A DNA stretch of 60,000 bases from Symsagittifera roscoffensis. Lineage: Eukaryota > Xenacoelomorpha > Acoela > Convolutidae. Below the pieces are notes generated by a model. The model saw nothing but the letters and a program-made list of their open reading frames with translations, made no database searches and was not told where the DNA came from. The DNA is taken from the NCBI RefSeq assembly GCF_963678635.1, contig NC_087063.1:80587574-80647573 (forward strand), read 5' to 3'. Position 1 is the first letter of the stretch. The number at the start of each line of letters is the position of its first letter. Below are positions 50,727-59,594 of the stretch, piece after piece. A program made the position numbers and the translations under genes.

Positions 50727-51324
50727 TTAAGAAATGATCTCTTGGTCGAATATTTTTTGCTGTTTGAGGCGATTTTCAAGTGTGGTCGGATTATTTATTA
50801 GTTTTTTGACAAGTGGGTTGAGTTTTGTAAAAAATTGTTGGGGGCAATTTTCATGGTGATCGGGAGGTCGTCTTTTTCTTTATTTTTGTTTGTCAAATGA
50901 TCCGGGGTATGGTGAGATTTTTATACTTTAGGCTAAGTAAAATGTTCATTTTGTTACTTTAGGCTAAGTTAACAAATTTGTTTTGGGGGTATTCGTGGTC
51001 TGAGTTGGGGAAATATTGTTGATCTTTGGGTTATTAGATAAGGGAGGGGTATGGTATTATGGTGATATTTATTTTAGTTGTCAAGTTGGAGTGGTTTGCT
51101 TATTTTTGACCTGGAGGTCGTAAAGTTATAGTTATAGATGTGCCTGGAGTTCTATATTATTCGTCTAATTGGTCTTAGTTTGAGTTAGAGAAAGTGACGG
51201 ATTGGATGAATCCTATTGGTCTATTTTGAACTAGAATTATTGCGTACTTGTCAGCATGTTATTTTGAAAAATGTAAATGAAAAATGTTTCGGAGGTTTCA
51301 AGGTTGTGAAGTATAATGTTAAAA
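50727..51324 (-). other. Gap between pol and the small ORFs of element C
   Basis: About 600 bp without a convincing ORF. A 50-codon ATG-less frame (PDHHENCPQQFFTKLNPLV...) ends directly before the ATG of mini protein 1. A TTTAGGCTAAGT motif is repeated at about 50929 and 50963 on the plus strand. The space may hold splice or promoter signals for the downstream genes. Confidence 0.45.
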
Positions 51325-54300
51325 TTACTTTTGAAATTCCACTTTCTTTAAAATTTTAGATTGGGGGATGAATATTTTATAGTTTTTACGTGGTTGATTT
51401 CGGAGTCTTGTTGTTTTTCGATTTTCTGATTTGTCGATCTGTTCTTGGGGTATTATTTGTTCGGTCATTTTTCTATTTTTTCTTTGTTTTGGGGATTCTT
51501 TATGGTTTTGTGTATTGTTTTTGGTGGCGGTTGGTTTTGTGTTTTGATTTTCGGTGGGGTTATCATTTTGTTCTGTGTTTTTCAGATGTGGTTCTCTTTG
51601 AATGATTTTTAATCCTGTGAAAGAATATAATTGAGTTAATTCGCGGAGTGCGTATTCTTTTGGGTAATAAGGTAATAGGTTGTTTCGATGTTGAACGATT
51701 TCTTTTTTGTTTGAGTCGGTAATTTTATATGTGACCTCAGTGGGTCTTGCAATTATTTGGTATGGTCCTTTTCGAAGGGGTTGTAATTTTTTAGAAATTC
51801 CCTTTTGAGTATTAAAATTAGGTATTAAAACAAATGTTCCAATTTTTAATTCGGAGGCTGGTGTAAAACGTGAATTGATTTGTTCATTAATGTTTTGTCT
51901 TTGTAATAACTTTTTTGTTATTTTTTGATAAATTTCATTGTGTTTTTTATCTTTATTTAGAATCCATTCGGTGTGTGTACCGGAGGCTAGTTTAAGAATT
52001 TGTGGGTGATGAAAATGATCTTCATCGTGTGTATGTAAAGGTAGGTTATAACAAATTGAGTCTTTATTTGGTTGACAATAACCTTGTGCGTTTTTATGAG
52101 AATTTGCTGTAAACATTATTGGTTTGCGTGGCTTTTGGTTAAAAACCATTTCGTATGGTGACATTCCTAAAGTTGTCGTAATTTGTGAATTATATGCTAA
52201 GGGAAATAATTTTACATCTGCTGACCATTCGGTATATTTTGTATCATTTCCGTTGATGATACATCTAAGATATTCTTGTAATGAACGGTTCATACCTTCG
52301 ACTAAGCCGTTTGTCCAAGGTGCATGAGATGTACGTGGTTTGTGTTTAATGTTATATAAATGACATAGTGTGATAATTTCATTATTTATGAATTCTGTAC
52401 CGTTGTCTGTAACTAAAATTTCTGGTAGTCCGAATTTTGCTATCCAGTGTTCATAGAGTGTTGTGTAAGCGTAATAAGCGTTACAATGTGGTACTGGGTT
52501 AAGTGCTACATAATGTGTAAATGCGTCAACAATTACCATAATGTAGGAGTTTCCTTCGGATGAGGGTGAAATTGGTCCTTTGGTATCAAATGAGATACGA
52601 TGATTAAAGTACAAACTTTGTCCTTTAAAATCTTGTTTTTGTGCCATTTGTTTTTGATTTGGGTAAGGTTTATTTAGTTGACATACTATACAATCATTGC
52701 ATAGTACTTTTATCCAAATTGGTGCATTTGGGAAGTAAAAATTTTGTATAAAATTTGAATATGTTTTTTCTGATCCAGAGTGTCCTTTAATATTTTGTGT
52801 ATGTGAAATATTAAAAGCTATAAGAATCATACTTAAAGGGAGACAGGGAACTGTAGATTCATTCAGGTTATACTCTAAAAGGTCTGTATTTTCGTTAATT
52901 GTTGTGTTGTTAAATTTGCGAAAGTATCGGAGGAGTTTTTTGTTTCCTAGAATGGTTGAATCTGCCTTGACAGGTTTAGTTTTATATTTGTGCCATGATT
53001 TTAGTTGTCTAATTATCGGGTCAAGATTTTGATATTGTTTCAGTGTTGAAATTGTAATTGTTTCTGTTGGAGGGAGAAAAATGTTTTCAATTTCGAATTT
53101 AGATAAGGGTATTGTATCAAGTGGGTCGTGGAGGTCAAAAACTTGATTTATTGTGTATTTTGAATCATTTGTTTGTGGTCCTGATAAATTTATTTTATCA
53201 GTTAAATTTTCTTTTTCAATTAGTGGAAAATGGTCTTTCTTAGGTGGGTGTTGTTTTGTTCGTTTTTGTTGGGTGTTATTTTTTATCCATTGAGAATATG
53301 GGATTGGTTTGAAAGTTGATGTTCCAAGTAGATCAACTTCATAATGATTATTTTGACAATCTAAATAAAGTGGGAAATGTTGTAAACTATTTATTTGTGA
53401 TTGTTCAATATCAGTTTTTACTGCATATTTGCATTCCAATCGGGGTGATGTTTCGTTTTCTGCAAGGTAGAATTTTATGTTTTTGGGTATTTCAACTGTT
53501 GTTTTTCGAGTAAGTAATTCAGGTGGTGTATTTCGACTTAAGGTGTCTGGTAATGCAAGATTTTTTCCTGCAGTCCAAACTATATGTAAGTTTGGAAATT
53601 TCATTAGAATTAGTTGAAATCTGTAAACTCGGTGGTTTGGGTTAGATTTTTGTGTAAAGAGAAAGATGATTGGTTTATGGTCTGTGAATAAAACTGTGGG
53701 GTGTTTTGATCCAAGTATCAGAAATTCATATTCTGTCAGTGTATATATTATGGCTGTACATTCTCTCATTAGAGTTGAGAGTCGTAGCTCTGCTTGAGTG
53801 AATAATCGAGAATTTGCTGATATGAGGTTCATTTTATTTGTACCATTATGTGATTGTAATAGTGCTGCACCGATGCCAAAGTTCGAAGCATCGCACATTG
53901 CATAAAATGGTTGATTTGAATCTGGAATTGTGTTTGAAATTTGTTCAGTTAAAAGTTTCTTTATTTCTTCAAATCGTGTTTGATGTTCTGTGTTCCATTC
54001 AAAATTATTTTGTTGTCTAAGGATGTTATAAAATGGTCGTAGATATAATTGCATTTTATAAACATATTTACTTAAAAAGTTTAACATTCCAAGAAATTCT
54101 TGGATTTTCTTTTTATTTGTTGGTGGTTGAAGTTTTTGAATAGCGTCAATGCGTGATTTCAATGGAGTGATTGTTTTTCTTTCTATATTATGTCCTAAGA
54201 ATTTAACTCTTGTCAAAAAGAAGTGTGATTTATCGGGGGCGGCCTTCAGATTTTCGTTCTGAAGTATTTGGTGATATTTTTCTAACACATTGAACATCTC

Positions 54301-56187
54301 GTCTTTTGTTTGTGATTGCATAAAAACATCGTCTAAATAGGTGATTGCGTTTTTCTTGAGTATTAGTGGTCTAAAAATTTTGCTCATAAAAGCTGAAAAT
54401 GCTGCTGGTCCTATGGATATTCCATAGAATAAGCGGTTGAATTCATATTGTTGGTTTCCGATAACAAATTGTGTTAAACGTCGTGATTGTTCATCTAGTG
54501 GCATTTGATTGTATGCACTATTCATATCGGCGGTTGTAAAGTATTTGCCGTTTATTTTTGTTAAAATAACTTGTATTGGTTCAATGGGCCAATTACATTT
54601 TGATTCATCTATAAGTGAATTGAGGTATCTAGCATCGAGAACGATTTTTAATGATTCTCCTTTAGCTAGAATGATAACGGGGTTGATAAATGTGTTCCCT
54701 TTTGGTTGTTCTTCTTTATTAACTGGTGATATAATGTTGTATTGTTCTAAAATATCGAGTAATCTGTTCACTTTATCATGTAAGTGAATTGGTACTTTAC
54801 TTGCTCTCTGTTTTTTGAAAACTGCGTCTAGTTTTAACGGGAGATGTAGTGATGAACTGATTTTTCCAACATCGAATTTTGATGTTGCATAGACTGATGA
54901 ATATTTAATTAGCTGTTTGGCTAACTTTTCGAATTCGTCTTGTGTTATTTGTGAATGTTGGAAATTAAACATTGTTAAAAATTTCTGTTGGTCCTCTGTG
55001 TAGTTACTTATGTTGAATGTAGGTTTGAAATATGGAGTTTTTGTGAAATAATCCGTATTTCTGTTTTCGTTACTTATTATATTATTTATAGATAATTCTT
55101 CATTAAGAATTGTAGATTGGCAAATATCTAGTAATTGGAGTATATTATTTACGCGATAGGCTTTTTCGTGTATTGGTGATATTGTAGCGTTGGTTTCACA
55201 ATATCCTAAAAGTCCTAAAGGTAATGTTACTTGGTAAGGTGTGTTGTTATAGACATGTAAGGAAATGATATCTGAATTCGAATTTTTCAAATATTTTATG
55301 GATGAGATTGTGATTTTGAAAAATTTGTGAATAGGTTTGAATTCAAAATCTGACATATAAAATTTTTGTTTGTTTTGTTCTTTATCATATTGGTGAACTT
55401 GTTTGATTGAAAAATTATAGATATTTCCTGATAGTGGTTTTAGGTGTTTTCTTTGTTGGTTAAATATCGGGTAGAATTTTGAAAAGAATGGTGGTTGTTT
55501 ATTTAACCTTTGAAAAAATGTTAAGGATGTTTCTTTTGTTTTTGTATATTTATCTTTGATTAATATTTTACTATTTAGGATGTTAGTTGTTGGTATATAC
55601 TTCGAAATAAATGGTATTCCAATGATATTATATTTAATATCAGTGATATGGAATATTTGTTTAAATGGCTTATTTAAAATTTTGCTTTGCTCCATTGTTC
55701 TGGTGGGGAGGAGAAATAATTGGATTTTTCCGTAGTTTATCAATGTTGATCCTTGTGCTGTTGCTAACTTACTGGAGGTTTCAAGAGGTGTTAGCTTTGG
55801 GTGTAAAGTTTTTATTTCATTCCATGTGGGGATGTTTATTATGTTTGATTCTGCTCCTGAATCAATTAAAAAATCTATTTCAAGGTCTGGTGGTTGAAAT
55901 TCTTTATTTCTTGGGCTTTCTAAGAGAAATGGTATTGTCCAAATTTTTTCTTTGGGTTGTTCTTTTTGTATATTTTGATAAATGTGGTTTGTATTCAAGC
56001 ATTTTGTTTTGATATTTTTATTGGTTTGATTTGTAGTGTTAATCTCATTTGTTTCTTGCGTCGTTGGTGTGGAATTTATGGGTGTAGTGTAATAATTTTG
56101 AAGAAATTCTGATTGATTTTCATATATGTGTGATGAAAAAGGTTGTTCATATATGACAGATTCATAGTCATTTTCGACTTTTATCAT
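51325..56187 (-). CDS. Element C pol: protease, reverse transcriptase, RNase H, integrase
   Basis: 1620 residues from the first Met; the frame is open for 147 more codons back to the gag TAA at 56629-56631. Protease: DSG at 109-111 (IDFLIDSGAESNII). RT: about 460-680, with Asp554 (FTTADMNSAYNQM) and YLDD at 617-620. RNase H: about 760-885, with Asp767, Glu809 and Asp836 (LFTDHKP). Integrase: HHCC zinc site His1129, His1136, Cys1166, Cys1169, then catalytic Asp1201, Asp1261 (TDNGTEF) and Glu1297 (GLVEGMNRSL). A basic tail follows. Order and motifs are Ty3/Gypsy. All catalytic residues are present and the frame is unbroken, so the enzyme could be active. It makes cDNA and integrates it. Confidence 0.93.
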   Translation of the reverse strand: MIKVENDYESVIYEQPFSSHIYENQSEFLQNYYTTPINSTPTTQETNEINTTNQTNKNIKTKCLNTNHIYQNIQKEQPKEKIWTIPFLLESPRNKEFQPPDLEIDFLIDSGAESNIINIPTWNEIKTLHPKLTPLETSSKLATAQGSTLINYGKIQLFLLPTRTMEQSKILNKPFKQIFHITDIKYNIIGIPFISKYIPTTNILNSKILIKDKYTKTKETSLTFFQRLNKQPPFFSKFYPIFNQQRKHLKPLSGNIYNFSIKQVHQYDKEQNKQKFYMSDFEFKPIHKFFKITISSIKYLKNSNSDIISLHVYNNTPYQVTLPLGLLGYCETNATISPIHEKAYRVNNILQLLDICQSTILNEELSINNIISNENRNTDYFTKTPYFKPTFNISNYTEDQQKFLTMFNFQHSQITQDEFEKLAKQLIKYSSVYATSKFDVGKISSSLHLPLKLDAVFKKQRASKVPIHLHDKVNRLLDILEQYNIISPVNKEEQPKGNTFINPVIILAKGESLKIVLDARYLNSLIDESKCNWPIEPIQVILTKINGKYFTTADMNSAYNQMPLDEQSRRLTQFVIGNQQYEFNRLFYGISIGPAAFSAFMSKIFRPLILKKNAITYLDDVFMQSQTKDEMFNVLEKYHQILQNENLKAAPDKSHFFLTRVKFLGHNIERKTITPLKSRIDAIQKLQPPTNKKKIQEFLGMLNFLSKYVYKMQLYLRPFYNILRQQNNFEWNTEHQTRFEEIKKLLTEQISNTIPDSNQPFYAMCDASNFGIGAALLQSHNGTNKMNLISANSRLFTQAELRLSTLMRECTAIIYTLTEYEFLILGSKHPTVLFTDHKPIIFLFTQKSNPNHRVYRFQLILMKFPNLHIVWTAGKNLALPDTLSRNTPPELLTRKTTVEIPKNIKFYLAENETSPRLECKYAVKTDIEQSQINSLQHFPLYLDCQNNHYEVDLLGTSTFKPIPYSQWIKNNTQQKRTKQHPPKKDHFPLIEKENLTDKINLSGPQTNDSKYTINQVFDLHDPLDTIPLSKFEIENIFLPPTETITISTLKQYQNLDPIIRQLKSWHKYKTKPVKADSTILGNKKLLRYFRKFNNTTINENTDLLEYNLNESTVPCLPLSMILIAFNISHTQNIKGHSGSEKTYSNFIQNFYFPNAPIWIKVLCNDCIVCQLNKPYPNQKQMAQKQDFKGQSLYFNHRISFDTKGPISPSSEGNSYIMVIVDAFTHYVALNPVPHCNAYYAYTTLYEHWIAKFGLPEILVTDNGTEFINNEIITLCHLYNIKHKPRTSHAPWTNGLVEGMNRSLQEYLRCIINGNDTKYTEWSADVKLFPLAYNSQITTTLGMSPYEMVFNQKPRKPIMFTANSHKNAQGYCQPNKDSICYNLPLHTHDEDHFHHPQILKLASGTHTEWILNKDKKHNEIYQKITKKLLQRQNINEQINSRFTPASELKIGTFVLIPNFNTQKGISKKLQPLRKGPYQIIARPTEVTYKITDSNKKEIVQHRNNLLPYYPKEYALRELTQLYSFTGLKIIQREPHLKNTEQNDNPTENQNTKPTATKNNTQNHKESPKQRKNRKMTEQIIPQEQIDKSENRKTTRLRNQPRKNYKIFIPQSKILKKVEFQK

Positions 56188-56628
56188 ATTGATAGAAAGA
56201 GTGTTTTCAGTATCACTTTCTGAATCTGATGATATACAGTTTATTTGATTGAGTTGTAACGTATCAGTTACTGTGTCATCAATACCTGGAGGGTCTGATG
56301 TTGTTTCTGGATTAGATTGTACTTGATTAATATGTCTTTGATGTTTAGGTGTACTACTTCTGTGGCGATTATTAGAATTATTATAGTTATTATTATTCCG
56401 GTGTGGTGATTGGGAATAATTTCTATAACGATTATTATAACTTGAGTGTCGATTCTGTGAATTATTTCGCGATCGGTTTTGGTAATTATTGTTTGGTCTG
56501 TTAAAGTTCGATCTATTATATGAGTTATTCCTTGATTGATTGTTCGGGTAATTCTGGTTTCGGTTGTTTGAATAACTTCTATTTCGATTATAGGAGTAGT
56601 TTCTATTCCTATTGTATGATGAATTTCG
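56188..56628 (-). CDS. In-frame extension between the gag stop and the pol ATG
   Basis: 147 codons directly after TAA 56629-56631, in the same frame as both gag and pol. It continues the Asn/Arg/Ser/Tyr-rich repeats of the gag C terminus (RNSSYNRNRNYSYNRNRSYS, then RNNSYNRSNFNRPNNNYQNR) and changes into an acidic linker (SSDSESDTENT) before the pol Met. Because the low-complexity text runs unchanged through the stop, the TAA sits inside what was, or is, one protein. A 138-codon ORF in another frame here is a by-product of the repeats. Confidence 0.7.
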
Positions 56629-59295
56629 TTATTGGTTGTTTGGATAGTAGTTATTTCTTGATTGGGAATTAGATCTAGAAACAAATCGTTGTGTATTTGA
56701 ATGTGATCTGGAGTAGTTATTTCGACTATTTGGTCTATTGTAGTGATTTTGTGATGAATTATGCGTGTTTCTTCGTTCTGGTGATCTTCCTCTATAACTT
56801 GAGTTATATGGTGATTGATTTCTTGTATAATTTGTATTGTTCGGGAGTGGTTTTCCTGAACTGTTGTTGCTGTAGACTGTTTTGTTCGGTAGGTTTTGAT
56901 CTTTTTTCATGTATTGATGGAATGATTTATTTGGTTCTTTATATTTTTGAGGTTTATTTTGATTGTCTTGCTGTTTTTGTCTACATTCGGAAATACTATG
57001 TCCGTATCGTCGGCAATAATTACACCATTTTTTGAAAGATGGTTTGCCTTTAAAGTTTGGGTTCTTTTCGTAAATATTGAGTATTTCAGTGATTTTTTCA
57101 ACGAGGTCTGTCTCTGATTCCTGTATATTATTAATATTAGTGGGAGTCGTTTCAATTCTGTTAACGTATTGTAATTTCAGATTTTCCGTTTCTTCTAGTT
57201 TCATCGTGATTTCTGCTTGTTCTAATTTGTCTACTAGTTTTCGAAAATCTAAATCGGGTTCTCGAATTGAAGAAGGATGGGATGCTCTCTTTTTTATTGC
57301 TATTTTCCTTAATTGTGGTGTTAAGGTCATCATTAAGATTTCTGTCATCTTTGTGTTTTTATAGTCGTGTGTATTTAGTGAATATGCTTTTCGAACTAGT
57401 GTTTCGATTCGTACTGCTAATTGCTTGATGGTTTCGTTTGGTAATCTGCGAATTTCATTACATAAAACTCTTTGTTGTTGTTTGTTTCTTTCGGAGTCAA
57501 ACATTTTTGAAAATTCCTGTGTAAACCTTTTCCAGTTTGATTTTATTTCTAGAGGTAGTACTGAAAACCATTTTTGGGCTGCGCCATCTAAGGTTGTTTG
57601 TATTAACGCTGTGCGTCGATGTATCCAGTTTTGATGTAGTGGCGTATTAATTGGTTCAGGTCCAATATTTAAAATCAGGTTTGCTGTTACTGCATTTAAA
57701 TAATCTTCTACAGAGTATTCAGGGACTGTTCCTGTGAAAACCATTAAAGGTTTGTTTGATGTTATTGATGATCCACCCATAAGGTATGGATTCATTGTCA
57801 TTTGTAATGATTCTGCTGCATTTGACATTTGAGAAAAATTTGAAAGTTGGTTTCTTGTTATTTCATGTTGTTGGAGATAATATGGGAGTGGTATTTCATT
57901 TTGCATTTGTGATGGTTGATACGAGTGTGCAGTCATTGGATTTTGTTGTTGAATTGGTTGAAAAGATTGTGTATTAATTAGATTTTGTTGTTGAATTGGT
58001 TGTTGATGTTGTGCATCTATTGATTGTGGAGAAAAATTTCTATGATTTGTACGTGTTCTCTGTATTCCTTGTCTACGATATTCTTGAGTATTTGGTGCAA
58101 ATATATCTGGTTGTAAGAAATCATCATCTGAGGATAAATAATCCATTTGATAAGATGTCTGTTTTTTATTTTTATTTTGTTGAAAAAATGGGTAATTTTC
58201 ACTGTGATCCTGTGGAGGATTTGTTTGGAAATTTATTGAATTAGGTTGGGTCATTGGGTTATCCCAATTTCGAGATCTTGTATATTGGTTAAAATTTCTT
58301 TGTGGTTGATTATATGTTTTTGATGGATGTGTATAATTATAATTATGGTCTGTAAAGTTATTTCTAGTGAATGTTTTGCGTGTTTTTGATGGTATTGTCA
58401 TGGGTCTGTATGTTTGGTAATCCATATGTGAATATTTAGGGACAACCGAAGGTTTAACGGTTGATTGTAAGGTTACCTGTGTTTGTGAAGGATTTGTATT
58501 TCTTGGTGTTGTTAAATTTGGGCGTATTGGTGAAATACTTTGTTGTGTAGTTGTTGTGTGTACAATTTCTTCATTTATGAAGTGTGATGGTGTCTGGATA
58601 TCTTGTTGAGTAAGATTCCTAGTTCCATTGAGGTTTTCATTGTGTATGACTGTAGAGTTTAAACTATTATTTTGTGTATCGGGCAAAAATGTATGATAGT
58701 TTAATGGTGTTGCATCAATGGTGAATGGTATTATTTTTACATAATCTCTTATGTAAGATATCGTACTTATTGCTTGACTTGAGATTGATTGTGGGAAGCT
58801 TATAAATGCGGGATGAGACCATTCGGGCTCCCAAACATAATCTGATTGTTCTGTGATAGCGGTATCATCGTTCGAGTTTTGGGGTCTAAAATTTTTTCTT
58901 GCTTGTGCAATTAAATCAATATTGTGTGTGAAATAATCTATTATGAACCATGCCAAAATTTTTTGTAGATCGTGTTTTGTATGTTGTGAAACGTCGTCTT
59001 TCGTGAAATTTTCTTTAATGATGTTTAAATAACTAGAGAGTAGTGTGATTTCATGTCGTACTCTTAAATGTTTAGATGTTTCTGTCGGTGAGACATTTGT
59101 TAATGGGATTTCGTTTTCTAATATTGAAATATAACTATATATTATTGCGAAAACTTCATTGGTGAAAATGGAGTTTGCTCTTTGTGAGTTATGGTATTGG
59201 ATGCTTTTTATATATTCTGAAAAAACTTTCGAAAATTCTAAATCAAGATCGTCTGTTTGAATTGTATATTTCCTATTATTATGGTTGTTTCTGAG
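56629..59295 (-). CDS. Element C gag (no ATG at its start)
   Basis: The frame is open from after TGA 59296-59298 to TAA 56629-56631. A TTG at 58956 would give 775 residues, but 113 more codons upstream are open and protein-like (VRHEITLLSSYLNIIKENF), and no ATG occurs in them. From TTG 58956: a Gln/Asn/Thr/Pro-rich region (about 90-400), a capsid-like helical region (about 405-590, MVFTGTVPEYSVEDYLNAV and GAAQKWFSVLPLEIKSNWKR), a CCHC zinc knuckle (C645, C648, H653, C658: CNYCRRYGHSISEC) and an Asn/Arg/Ser repeat tail. It overlaps ORF1 by 58 bp in the -1 frame, so expression by frameshift, splicing or non-AUG start is required. Confidence 0.85.
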   Translation of the reverse strand, partial: LRNNHNNRKYTIQTDDLDLEFSKVFSEYIKSIQYHNSQRANSIFTNEVFAIIYSYISILENEIPLTNVSPTETSKHLRVRHEITLLSSYLNIIKENFTKDDVSQHTKHDLQKILAWFIIDYFTHNIDLIAQARKNFRPQNSNDDTAITEQSDYVWEPEWSHPAFISFPQSISSQAISTISYIRDYVKIIPFTIDATPLNYHTFLPDTQNNSLNSTVIHNENLNGTRNLTQQDIQTPSHFINEEIVHTTTTQQSISPIRPNLTTPRNTNPSQTQVTLQSTVKPSVVPKYSHMDYQTYRPMTIPSKTRKTFTRNNFTDHNYNYTHPSKTYNQPQRNFNQYTRSRNWDNPMTQPNSINFQTNPPQDHSENYPFFQQNKNKKQTSYQMDYLSSDDDFLQPDIFAPNTQEYRRQGIQRTRTNHRNFSPQSIDAQHQQPIQQQNLINTQSFQPIQQQNPMTAHSYQPSQMQNEIPLPYYLQQHEITRNQLSNFSQMSNAAESLQMTMNPYLMGGSSITSNKPLMVFTGTVPEYSVEDYLNAVTANLILNIGPEPINTPLHQNWIHRRTALIQTTLDGAAQKWFSVLPLEIKSNWKRFTQEFSKMFDSERNKQQQRVLCNEIRRLPNETIKQLAVRIETLVRKAYSLNTHDYKNTKMTEILMMTLTPQLRKIAIKKRASHPSSIREPDLDFRKLVDKLEQAEITMKLEETENLKLQYVNRIETTPTNINNIQESETDLVEKITEILNIYEKNPNFKGKPSFKKWCNYCRRYGHSISECRQKQQDNQNKPQKYKEPNKSFHQYMKKDQNLPNKTVYSNNSSGKPLPNNTNYTRNQSPYNSSYRGRSPERRNTHNSSQNHYNRPNSRNNYSRSHSNTQRFVSRSNSQSRNNYYPNNQ

Positions 59296-59594
59296 TCAGA
59301 GAAATATAATTGATCGTGAATTGGGCAATTTTTATCTATTGATTCTTTTAGTTTGTAAAAATCGTCTAAACTGTTGGTTTCTGATTCTGAAAATGCGTTT
59401 CGATTTTTTGAAAATCTTTTTCGTGTTATTTGTCTTTGTTTCGTTATTATTTTTCTTTTTAGTGTTTGTCGTTTTGTTCGAATGTATCCAACTGTTTGTG
59501 TATGAGGTGTTATTACAAGGTCGTATTTTTTGTTATCTATTTCACAATTGTGTAAAACGATTGTTTGTTTATTTCCTAGGTTTTTAAATGACAT
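59238..59594 (-). CDS. Element C ORF1, small basic protein upstream of gag
   Basis: 118 residues. A short start (MSFKNLGNKQTIVLHNCEI) is followed by a very basic centre (YIRTKRQTLKRKIITKQRQI) and an acidic end (PIHDQLYFSDSETTIIIG). The centre and the NKQTIVLHNCEI motif are conserved in the C' copy at 21436-21877, which supports that this is a real gene of the family. The basic patch suggests RNA or DNA binding. Its last 58 bp overlap the gag frame. It could be a separate protein or the N terminus of a frameshift ORF1-gag product. Confidence 0.65.
   Translation of the reverse strand: MSFKNLGNKQTIVLHNCEIDNKKYDLVITPHTQTVGYIRTKRQTLKRKIITKQRQITRKRFSKNRNAFSESETNSLDDFYKLKESIDKNCPIHDQLYFSDSETTIIIGNIQFKQTILI

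Noticed and set aside
56268-56684. 138-residue Ile/Thr-rich ORF overlapping the gag end
   Set aside because: It is the shifted-frame reading of the Asn/Arg/Ser repeats; the gag-pol frame explains the interval.
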